Source: Trichocoleus desertorum ATA4-8-CV12
GTDB taxonomy: Bacteria; Cyanobacteriota; Cyanobacteriia; FACHB-46
Assembly (NCBI GenBank): GCA_019358975.1
Contig: JAHHIL010000008.1
Span: 62,001-126,000, forward strand
Reading direction: 5' to 3'
DNA: 64,000 nt
Part shown: positions 1 through 6,924 of the stretch, one piece after another
Layout of the letters: every line of letters starts with the position of its first letter
Position numbering within the stretch: the stretch's first letter is position 1
Made by a program: the position numbers and the translations under genes
Notes under the pieces: generated by a model
The model's database searches: none
What the model saw: only the letters and a program-made list of their open reading frames with translations
What the model was told of the DNA's origin: nothing

Positions 1-283
1 CTGAGGTACGAAAGCTGACGCAGCCTTCGTTAGGCACAGTAGCACCAGGCAGCGATCGCCAGCAAATCAGCTCATTTTCTTGATCCTGGGTAATCTCGGC
101 ATCCCATTCAATCTGGTTGCCTAAGGGAGCTTTGGTGATCCAATGCGATCGCTGAGCATCCAGCATTTGCACCGACTGGAGATGATTCATGAATCGTGGC
201 AAATTCTCAAAGTTACGCCAGAACTGATACAACTCCTGAGGAGAGCGATCAATCCGAATGCTTCTTTCTACATGGATGCTCAT
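1..283 (-). CDS. SRPBCC-family (cyclase/dehydrase-like) protein, C-terminus cut off by window edge
   Basis: Reading the minus strand from an ATG at 283 gives 94 codons that run off the left edge. The product begins MSIHVERSIRIDRSPQELYQ and continues with FWRNFENLPRFMNHL. This is the usual start of START/SRPBCC 'cyclase/dehydrase' proteins: a beta strand, then the P-x-E-L/V-Y-x-F-W signature, then a helix containing FENLPRFM. Such proteins form a helix-grip fold with a hydrophobic pocket; the ligand cannot be told from sequence. A good Shine-Dalgarno (AGGAG, 7 nt upstream) supports the start. It is divergent from the Spy-like gene at 510, so 284-509 must hold two promoters. Confidence 0.75.
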   Translation of the reverse strand, partial: MSIHVERSIRIDRSPQELYQFWRNFENLPRFMNHLQSVQMLDAQRSHWITKAPLGNQIEWDAEITQDQENELICWRSLPGATVPNEGCVSFRTS

Positions 284-509
284 AGAGTGGCTCCTAGCTG
301 AATGACTGGCTGACCTAGTCTGACCTTAGATCCCGATGAGCCAACTTGCACCTACTACAGGAGAGAACTTTACCCCTGAGTCTGGCTGCATCACCCATGA
401 CTTTAGTCACGCCGATCTTCATGACCTTCTCCTCAGGCGAAAGCGAGGTCAACTTTCTATGATTGGGTCATCCACGGTTGACTGAGTTACCTTACAAACG
501 ATTCCTACT

Positions 510-1043
510 ATGAAACTGAAATTGATGCCGCTTTTGGCTGGCGCGATCGCCCTAACTTTAGCAGCTGTTCCCCTCGCCACCCAAATCGTTCAGGCGCAAT
601 CCAACACAGGCACGCCAAGCCAAAATGGCCCCCGGATGATGAAAGGCCTGAAGGGGATGAACGCCTTGAACTTGTCTACGGAACAAAAAGCGCAGATGCA
701 GCAAATTCACCAAGAAACTAAAGCTGCAATTGAGCAGATTTTGACCGCAGAGCAACGGCAACAACTGGAAGCAGCCAAGGCCCAACGGCAAGCTGCTAGA
801 GCTGAAAGACAGGCAACCAGACCTGAAGGGCAAGCTAGACCCCAAGGAGAAGCCAAAGAGCGTGGAGGCCGACTTGCCAACCTCAACCTCTCAGCCGACC
901 AACAAACTCGTATCCGGGAAATTAAGCAAGCCTCCCGTCAACGGATGGAAGCAGTGCTGACCGAGGAACAGCAGCAAAAACTGGATGAGCTGAAACAAGC
1001 AAGACAAACAAGACGCGAGTCCACCCAACCGCAACAACAGTAG
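510..1043 (+). CDS. Spy/CpxP-like periplasmic LTxxQ-type helical protein
   Basis: This 177-residue protein has an N-terminal signal peptide (KLK, a hydrophobic stretch at about 5-25, then an A-x-A-like site near VQAQS). The mature part is almost all helix, rich in Q, K, R and E. It holds two similar blocks of about 43 residues, at about 54-96 and 123-166. Each begins LNLS-x-(E/D)-Q and contains an LT-x-EQ motif followed by QQ-x-L. The LT-x-(E/D)-Q motif is the hallmark of the Spy/CpxP family of ATP-independent periplasmic chaperones and stress sensors. The two blocks are joined by an Arg/Ala/Gln-rich, probably disordered linker. A periplasmic chaperone or metal/stress role follows from the family; the client is unknown. 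Confidence 0.7.
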   Translation: MKLKLMPLLAGAIALTLAAVPLATQIVQAQSNTGTPSQNGPRMMKGLKGMNALNLSTEQKAQMQQIHQETKAAIEQILTAEQRQQLEAAKAQRQAARAERQATRPEGQARPQGEAKERGGRLANLNLSADQQTRIREIKQASRQRMEAVLTEEQQQKLDELKQARQTRRESTQPQQQ

Positions 1044-1104
1044 GGTTTAGGAACTACAGCTCCGAAACTTGGACTGTTAAGCGCTCTGAACCGTTAAAGA
1101 TTCG

Positions 1105-1544
1105 TTGAGGTCGATTTTGACAGGGGCGGCATTGTTCGCCTCTGACCATTCCGCCTTTGAATCATTAAAACTTGCAATGTCTGGAACACAAACCGTCCCA
1201 ACTATCGTGAATTTGGCCTTATCGCGATCGCTCCCTACAGGCACTTTTGGTGGAGCTTGGGCAGATTTTCTAGACCAGAACGGGCGATCGCCACTCACCA
1301 CAGGTTTCCGCCACAAACAACTCCACGACGGCATTCATATCCTGACGGGTTACGGCAGCGACTCACTCGCTGAAGCAGAAGTGCAAGCATTTCTACTTGG
1401 AAAAAATTCAACCAACCCCTCTGGGAAAGGCTGCGGCAAGCCTATCAACGAGGCCAGCGATCGCGTCTTGATCCAGACAAATGGCAACCAGAACTGCTTT
1501 GGCAATTACCCTTAGCTCAAGTGCAAGCCTTATTTAACCTTTAA
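1105..1544 (+). pseudogene. Coq4-family protein gene with a frameshift at an A6 run
   Basis: The first frame (TTG at 1105) encodes LPTGTFGGAWADFLDQNG and then HDGIHILTGYGSDSLAE, which matches the HDxxH-x11-E metal-binding motif of the Coq4 family (a scaffold or enzyme of quinone biosynthesis). After FLLG at 1401 this frame drifts into unrelated sequence and stops at 1515. In the -1 frame, from 1404, the reading continues KFNQPLWERLRQAYQRG and on to ELLWQLPLAQVQALFNL, stopping at 1544. That is a plausible Coq4 C-terminus. The break lies on AAAAAA (1401-1406). The parts join with a single -1 shift or one extra A. It may be a true pseudogene, a sequencing error in a homopolymer, or a recoded gene. 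No ATG start is available; TTG at 1105 is the earliest good candidate. Confidence 0.65.
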
Positions 1545-1550
1545 CCAAAG

Positions 1551-1571
1551 CCCTCCCCGGATGGAGGAGGG
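1551..1571 (+). terminator. Stem-loop downstream of the Coq4-like gene
   Basis: CCCTCC (1551-1556) can pair with GGAGGG (1566-1571) around a 9-nt loop, 7 nt after the Coq4-like stop. No U-tract follows on the plus strand, so it is a weak terminator or one of the short palindromic repeats common in cyanobacteria. Confidence 0.35.
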
Positions 1572-1635
1572 TCTGAGAAAAACTAATTCTCGGCATTAAT
1601 GATCAATGATTGGCTAAAGGAAGCTTCGCGATCGC

Positions 1636-1872
1636 CTACATCTTGCCCTTTTGCATCACTTCTTGCAGGTGTTGACGAATTTCTTGGGCTTGACGCATAT
1701 CTTCTTGTTGCAGCTTTTGGAACAGCTCTGCACAAGGTTGCGATCCAGTCGATTGAGCGTCTTGAATATAGGAATCGTAAGCTTTTACGGCTTCAGACTT
1801 ATTTTGAAGCACCGTCAGCAAATCGTATTCTAAGTTGCTTACTGCCTGCGCTCCACCATTGCTAGTTGCCAT
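1636..1872 (-). CDS. Small conserved helical protein, function unknown
   Basis: The 78-residue product begins MATSNGGAQAVSNLEYDLLT. I chose the ATG at 1872 over a longer reading from 1932 because GGAGG lies 8 nt upstream and because the extra residues look unlike protein. The body is two predicted amphipathic helices: one around LLTVLQNKSEAVKAYDSYIQ, and one, after a Gly/Ser/Cys turn, around ELFQKLQQEDMRQAQEIRQH. This arrangement, with regularly spaced acidic and His residues, looks like half of a four-helix (ferritin-like) bundle, so it may dimerise. No catalytic motif is seen and I do not recognise a named family. It is convergent with the Coq4-like gene. Confidence 0.6.
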   Translation of the reverse strand: MATSNGGAQAVSNLEYDLLTVLQNKSEAVKAYDSYIQDAQSTGSQPCAELFQKLQQEDMRQAQEIRQHLQEVMQKGKM

Positions 1873-2130
1873 AAATCTAACCTCCAACGAACTTCTGAGT
1901 CTAGTGTGGTTCACTCCCTCCAATCCCTTCATCTGTCAAAAAGAGGAGTAAGTCGCTGTGTAATTTTAGTGACTGTTTTTCTCAATCCAGCAGCAAAAAT
2001 CTGATGGGGTGAAGTAGGAAGAGAGGGCAGCTTTTGGCGTATCGTTGATGGAGCAAAGTTCATTGCGATAGGTTAAGCCTTACAGCAAGGTAGCAAAAGT
2101 TAGGCAAGTTAGGGGATTGAGAGTTGGTTT

Positions 2131-3711
2131 ATGGCCTGGTCTAAACAGTTGTCTAAGCGACCTCAGCTTTGGTTTGTGCTTGGCACCGTTGGGATATTCT
2201 TACTAGCGATCGCGTTGCGGTTTTGGGGCCTGAGTCGCTTCAATACCCTCGTTTTTGATGAAGTTTACTTCGCCACATTTGCCAACAACTACCTGATCCA
2301 GCGGCCTTTTTTTGATGGACACCCACCTCTAGGCAAATACCTGATTGCCATTGGCATTTGGCTCGCTAATCAAACCCCGTGGGGCGCAGACGCAGTCAAA
2401 AACTCCCTCACAGGTTCGCTGCTGTCCCCCTTCAGCTATCGCTGGCTCAATGCTCTAGTTGGGTCATTCATCCCGTTGATTGTGATGGGCATAGCCTACC
2501 AGCTCACCCGTCGCCGTAGCTACGCCTTGATCGCAGGTTTACTCTCCACCTTAGATGGCCTGTTTCTGGTCGAATCACGCTACGCCTTGGTGAACGTGTA
2601 CCTGATCAGCTTTGGTTTGTTGGGGCAATGGTTTTTCTTGCGATCGCTAGAGCGACGAGGCGTAAAACGCTGGTGGTGGCTGATTCTAGCAGGGATTAGC
2701 TTTGGAGCTTCTGCTGCCATCAAGTGGAATGGCTTGTGGTTTTTGTTTGGCGCTTATTTGTTGTGGTTCACAGCCTGGGGGATGCGCCTAATCGCTAAAT
2801 TCTGGGGAGGCACACCCGACCCCATCCTTACACCTAGCGGTAAACAATTCATTTCTCCCCTCCGCAAGCTAACTCAACTCAACCTCTTTACCGCCATTAC
2901 AGCATTGGGAATTGTCCCAGTCCTGACCTACAGTTTGAGTTGGATTCCTCACCTGCGACTCAATCCCACTCCCAACTTCTGGGACGTGCAAAAACGAATT
3001 TTGTCATACCACGAGCGAGTTGGCGACGGTCCCAAAATCCACCCCTACTGCTCCGACTGGTACACCTGGCTTTTCATGCAGCGCCCCATCCTGTATTTCT
3101 ACGAAACTGCCCAAACCACCAGCGACATCGTACCTGCCAAGCCTTCCCTCCCGCAGTCAGCCGTCAAACTGGTGTACGACATTCACGCAATGGGCAACCC
3201 AGCCCTCTGGTGGCTATCCACCGCCGGAATTCTCTTAGTGATGTGGATGCTAGGAAAGCGTTTCTACAATTGGGTGCAGCAAACCGACGCTGCCCACGCG
3301 ATCGCCGCAATCCCAAACCAAGCCCCTACCCAAGCGATCGCAGCCCCTACCCTCCCTCAGCCAGCTACTGGATCGTTTACTGGATCATTTACTGGATCAA
3401 TCACTAGCTCAATAGACCTGTGGATTGGCGTTTACCTCGTCGCCAATTATGGAGCCAACTTAATCCCTTGGATGCGAGTCAGCCGCTGCACCTTCCTATA
3501 CCACTACATGGGTGCTTCCGTCTTCTCACTACTCGCGATCGCCTGGCTGATCGATCGTTGGTTGCATAGCCGCCAATACTGGTTCCGAATCGCAGGGGTC
3601 ACAGCCATCTTTCTGATCATCATGGCCTTCATCTTCTGGCTACCCTTCTACCTCGGCCTGCCCCTATCCCCCACAGAGTGGCAACTGCGGCGTTGGTTGC
3701 CGACTTGGTAA
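2131..3711 (+). CDS. PMT-family (GT39) dolichyl/polyprenyl-phosphate mannosyltransferase-like protein
   Basis: This 526-residue polytopic protein begins with a membrane helix (about 13-35), then FDEVYFATFANNYL and FFDGHPPLGKYLIA. These are the family signatures: catalytic Asp-Glu at residues 43-44 in the first periplasmic loop, and the HPPLGK loop. At least eight more hydrophobic segments follow, and the C-terminal part resembles the PMT four-helix C-terminal domain. GT39 enzymes move a sugar from a lipid-phosphate carrier to Ser/Thr of exported proteins, which is the inferred role here. A Gln/Pro/Ala-rich cytoplasmic or periplasmic linker at about 385-430 contains a threefold TGSF/TGSI repeat from a 12-bp DNA duplication. 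No partner gene adjoins. Confidence 0.85.
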   Translation: MAWSKQLSKRPQLWFVLGTVGIFLLAIALRFWGLSRFNTLVFDEVYFATFANNYLIQRPFFDGHPPLGKYLIAIGIWLANQTPWGADAVKNSLTGSLLSPFSYRWLNALVGSFIPLIVMGIAYQLTRRRSYALIAGLLSTLDGLFLVESRYALVNVYLISFGLLGQWFFLRSLERRGVKRWWWLILAGISFGASAAIKWNGLWFLFGAYLLWFTAWGMRLIAKFWGGTPDPILTPSGKQFISPLRKLTQLNLFTAITALGIVPVLTYSLSWIPHLRLNPTPNFWDVQKRILSYHERVGDGPKIHPYCSDWYTWLFMQRPILYFYETAQTTSDIVPAKPSLPQSAVKLVYDIHAMGNPALWWLSTAGILLVMWMLGKRFYNWVQQTDAAHAIAAIPNQAPTQAIAAPTLPQPATGSFTGSFTGSITSSIDLWIGVYLVANYGANLIPWMRVSRCTFLYHYMGASVFSLLAIAWLIDRWLHSRQYWFRIAGVTAIFLIIMAFIFWLPFYLGLPLSPTEWQLRRWLPTW

Positions 3712-3740
3712 AGGATGAAGGAGGAGGGATGAAGGATGAA
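3711..3740 (+). repeat. GA-rich interspersed repeat, also found inverted inside rsmG
   Basis: This 30-bp stretch begins AAGGATGAAGGAGGAGGGAT, directly at the stop codon of the mannosyltransferase gene. Its reverse complement recurs at 59988-60017 with 29 of 30 bases identical. It is followed at 3741-3790 by further GAG/TAGGAGT-type low-complexity sequence, as is common in intergenic DNA of filamentous cyanobacteria. Confidence 0.75.
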
Positions 3741-3904
3741 AAAGTGAGGGGCAAGAAGTGAGGAGTGAGGAGCTAGGAGTCAGAAATTCAAGCCAGTAGC
3801 CAACCCCTGAGAGCCAATATTTGACCCCGTTCAAGACTCGAAACACTCACAGCTAGATTCGTTTGGAGGGGGTCTGGGGGACGCAACCGTCCCTCAGCGG
3901 GGGT

Positions 3905-3924
3905 TTGGGGGCAAGCGCCCCCAA
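3905..3924 (+). repeat. Palindromic hairpin (8-bp stem, 4-nt loop)
   Basis: TTGGGGGC (3905-3912), loop AAGC, GCCCCCAA (3917-3924) forms a perfect hairpin between the mannosyltransferase gene and the convergent trmB. A second G/C palindrome (ACGCAACCGTCCC region, 3879-3894) precedes it. Together they could end transcription from both sides, but no U-tract is obvious, so it is annotated as a repeat. Confidence 0.5.
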
Positions 3925-3946
3925 GGGCTCGGTTCTTCCAAGAACC

Positions 3947-4579
3947 TCAAGACCGCACAAACAAAGCCCGATAAACAGGTTCCCCCCGTTCCAACGTCAT
4001 ACATTCCCGCTCCGTTGGCACAGACAAAGGATTCTCACTCAGCCAACCTTCCCCTTGCCGCTGAAACGCTGTGTGCTCCTCAAAGCGATCGCACATTTCC
4101 ACAGCCACCTCTTGAATATCAGACTGCAAAAACACCATCCCACCAGGCACCAAATAACTCGCCAACTCCCGCACCAACTCCGGTTGCACCACCCGTCGCT
4201 TCTGGTGGCGGCGCTTAAACCAAGGATCAGGGAACTGAATCGTCACCCGCTGCAACACCCCCTTAGGTAACGAGTGCAAAAGCGATCGCGCCGAAGTATT
4301 CGCATTACAAAACAAGTAGTGCAAATTGGTTAAATTTAGCTCATCCCGCTCTTGGTTGGCTTGATCCACCAAAGTAGCTCGAATTTCTAAACCTAGAAAA
4401 TTCCAACTGGGTTCCGTTTGCGCCATACTCAGCACAAAGCGCCCCCTCGCACAGCCAATATCCAAATGCAGCGGCTGGGCTAAATCTGCATACACTCGGC
4501 TCCAGTCCGGTGGTTTGACTGGACTTTGATATTTGCGACTCAGCGGATTAACGTGTTCTCGAACTCGAACCAGTGACAA
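3947..4579 (-). CDS. trmB: tRNA (guanine-N7-)-methyltransferase
   Basis: The 210-residue enzyme uses S-adenosylmethionine to form m7G46 in tRNA. It shows the family's N-terminal [18 protein letters not shown] motif [17 protein letters not shown] at about 38-53, LGLEIR at about 60-65, and [20 protein letters not shown] at about 114-133, which contains the catalytic/tRNA-binding PDPW-K-RH-K-RR signature. The start is TTG at 4579; this matches the N-terminus usual for cyanobacterial homologues and has AGAGGAA about 9 nt upstream. It is convergent with the mannosyltransferase gene and divergent from the phosphoesterase gene. Confidence 0.93.
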   Translation of the reverse strand: MSLVRVREHVNPLSRKYQSPVKPPDWSRVYADLAQPLHLDIGCARGRFVLSMAQTEPSWNFLGLEIRATLVDQANQERDELNLTNLHYLFCNANTSARSLLHSLPKGVLQRVTIQFPDPWFKRRHQKRRVVQPELVRELASYLVPGGMVFLQSDIQEVAVEMCDRFEEHTAFQRQGEGWLSENPLSVPTERECMTLERGEPVYRALFVRS

Positions 4580-4760
4580 AGTTGATGCTTCCTCTCGTAA
4601 ATACTTAGCAAGCTGTACCGTAATTTCTCCTTAGGATCATCCTTTAGAAGAAATCTGTTTGCGACAATAAAACCAATTTAATCGATTCTTAATTGGGTTC
4701 TTCACCCTCAGGTTTGGAACCAACTTAATTGCTAGATCACCCACCTTAAAAAATTATCTT

Positions 4761-5879
4761 ATGAGCCTTCAGTGCCGCTTTGCGATCGTTAGCGACTTGC
4801 ACATTGCCCTACCCCACACTATCTGGGAGCATCCCAATCGATTTCATCTGGTTGAGGTCAGTATTCCCGCCCTTGAACTCATTCTGGAGCACCTAGAGCA
4901 GCTAAACCTTGACTTTTTGCTGATCCCTGGCGACCTTACCCAACATGGCGAACCCGAAAATCATACCTGGTTGGCAGAGCGATTGGCTCAGCTCCCTTTT
5001 CCTACCTATGTGGTTCCCGGAAACCACGATTTTCCCAACGCGATCGCCAATGACACTTCGATTAGTTGGGCAGATTTTCCCACTTATTACCACAAGTTCG
5101 GCTACGAAGATATTTCCCAGATGTACTACACCTGCAAACTCTTGCCAGGAGTGCGCTTGATTGGGCTAAACTCCAACCAGTTTGATGCCCAAGGCAAACA
5201 AATAGGTCGTTTGGATGAACCGCAATTGAGCTGGTTGAGACAAGTGCTGAGCGAAGTTGAAGCGCAAGAATTAGTGATGGTGATGGTGCATCACAATGTT
5301 GTAGAACACCTGCCTAGGCAATCGCAACATCCGTTGGGCCGCCGCTACATGTTAGAAAACGCTCCAACCCTGCTGCAAATACTGCAAGATGCTGGAGTGC
5401 AACTGATATTTACCGGGCATCTGCATGTGCAAGATATCGCCCAACACCAAGGCATTTACGAGATCACGACAGGTTCTTTGGTCAGCTATCCTCACCCTTA
5501 CCGAGTTTTGCAGTTTCATAGCGATCGCCAGGGTAGACAATGGCTCCAGGTAGAATCTCATCGCGTCGATGCTGTACCCGATTGGCCGCAACTGCAACAA
5601 GCTTCCCGCCAGTGGATGGGCGATCGCAGCCATCCCTTTATGCTGAAGCTGCTCACTCAGCCGCCGCTTAATTTGCGACCGGAAGCAGCCGAAGCCTTGC
5701 TGCCAAGCCTGCGCTACTTCTGGGCAGACCTTGCCGATGGGGATGCTTTATTTGACTTCTCCCATTTTCCCTTAGCACCACAACGCTACTTTGAGAGCTT
5801 CAGTGCCACCGATCGCCAAAGTCGCCCAGTCCTTATTGACAACCACAGCACCCTACTCCTCCAGAGCAAGCTACCCTAG
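4761..5879 (+). CDS. Calcineurin-like metallophosphoesterase
   Basis: This 372-residue protein has all five metal motifs of the calcineurin-like phosphoesterases: D-x-H (SDLHIALPH, Asp12 and His14), GDLTQHG, VPGNHD, VMVHHN and TGHLHV. Spacing and sequence are closest to the Icc/CpdA (class III cyclic nucleotide phosphodiesterase) group, which binds two metal ions and cleaves phosphodiesters. The real substrate cannot be read from the sequence. A C-terminal extension of about 100 residues (after about 270) carries no known motif. No signal peptide is seen, so it is cytoplasmic. It ends 7 nt from the convergent cheB stop, leaving no room for separate terminators. Confidence 0.85.
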   Translation: MSLQCRFAIVSDLHIALPHTIWEHPNRFHLVEVSIPALELILEHLEQLNLDFLLIPGDLTQHGEPENHTWLAERLAQLPFPTYVVPGNHDFPNAIANDTSISWADFPTYYHKFGYEDISQMYYTCKLLPGVRLIGLNSNQFDAQGKQIGRLDEPQLSWLRQVLSEVEAQELVMVMVHHNVVEHLPRQSQHPLGRRYMLENAPTLLQILQDAGVQLIFTGHLHVQDIAQHQGIYEITTGSLVSYPHPYRVLQFHSDRQGRQWLQVESHRVDAVPDWPQLQQASRQWMGDRSHPFMLKLLTQPPLNLRPEAAEALLPSLRYFWADLADGDALFDFSHFPLAPQRYFESFSATDRQSRPVLIDNHSTLLLQSKLP

Positions 5880-5886
5880 GTCTGAT

Positions 5887-6924
5887 TTAGGCCCGTCTGG
5901 CCCAGCGAGGAATCACTTGTTCCAGACAAGCAGGGGCGATCGCGGGCAGTGGAAGAACTTCTTTGGCAGCCCCCAATTCAACAGCGGCTTTGGGCATGCC
6001 GTAAACCACACAAGTCTCTCGGTTCTGAGCGATCGTATGCCAACCAGTGGCATAGAGAGACTTCAGCCCCATTGCCCCATCTTTGCCCATCCCTGTCAAC
6101 AAAAGTGCCACACCTTTGCGAGGCCAGTGAGCTGCCACACTATTGAAAAAGACATCGACCGAAGGGCGATAAGTTGATTGAGTTGGCTCTGGTGTATAGG
6201 CCAAGCTCAGATCGGCCTGTAGAACTAGATGATTGTTGGTGCTGGCGACACAAACAGTCCCTGCTTGCAGAAATTGACCGTGCTGGGCAATTTTTACGGG
6301 AAGTGTCGTTTGTTGATTGAGCCATTCCGTTAAACCGGGAGCAAATTGAGCATCTACATGCTGAATCACCACCACCGCTGCGGGGAAGCTGATGGGGAAA
6401 TGAGACAGAATCGTGCGTAATGCCTGTGGTCCCCCAGTTGAAGCGCCAATCACGACTAAAGGTGGTGTCGGCTGGGCAAAAGTGACTGGCTTGGCTTGAT
6501 CGAGCGATCGCGACTTTCGGGCAGGAGATTTACCAATCAGCTTGGCAACCATCAAAATTTTAGCCAACAGCTCAGTGCCACTTGCGCCTTGTCCTTGTGG
6601 CCCTAAAATGGGCGTGTTCACCGCATCTAAAGCGCCATACCCCATTGCTTCAAAGACCTTAGCACCGTGACCGCTCACAGTTGCCGTAACTAGCACGATG
6701 GCACAGGGAGATTGAACCATGATTTGACGAGTCGCTCCTACCCCATCCAGTTCTGGCATGAGCAAATCCATCAAGATCAAGTCTGGGGTATCTTGAGCCG
6801 CTTTAGTTACCGCTTCTGTCCCTGTGCGGGCCACCCAAGCGACTTCATATTCAGGAACCGTAGCCACCACACGGCGAAGGGCTTCTACGGCCAGCAGCAT
6901 GTCATTAACGATGGCAATTCTCAT
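5887..6924 (-). CDS. cheB: Chemotaxis response regulator protein-glutamate methylesterase CheB (WspF-like)
   Basis: This 345-residue protein has an N-terminal receiver (acidic residue Asp8, phosphoacceptor Asp53 in LILMDLLMP) and a C-terminal methylesterase domain. Ser162 in IGASTGG, His189 in VIQHVD and Asp282 in GMGKDGAMG form the expected catalytic triad. CheB removes methyl groups from (or deamidates) glutamates of the chemoreceptors encoded upstream, resetting sensitivity when phosphorylated by CheA. The usual first acidic pair is N7-D8 instead of D-D, which may lower Mg2+ affinity. Its ATG overlaps the cheA stop by 4 nt (ATGA), so translation is probably coupled. It is the last gene of the chemosensory cluster. 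Confidence 0.95.
   Translation of the reverse strand: MRIAIVNDMLLAVEALRRVVATVPEYEVAWVARTGTEAVTKAAQDTPDLILMDLLMPELDGVGATRQIMVQSPCAIVLVTATVSGHGAKVFEAMGYGALDAVNTPILGPQGQGASGTELLAKILMVAKLIGKSPARKSRSLDQAKPVTFAQPTPPLVVIGASTGGPQALRTILSHFPISFPAAVVVIQHVDAQFAPGLTEWLNQQTTLPVKIAQHGQFLQAGTVCVASTNNHLVLQADLSLAYTPEPTQSTYRPSVDVFFNSVAAHWPRKGVALLLTGMGKDGAMGLKSLYATGWHTIAQNRETCVVYGMPKAAVELGAAKEVLPLPAIAPACLEQVIPRWARRA

Noticed and set aside
1077-1334. 85-codon frame opposite the Coq4-like gene
   Set aside because: It is antisense to a recognisable Coq4 motif, with no Shine-Dalgarno and no known domain.
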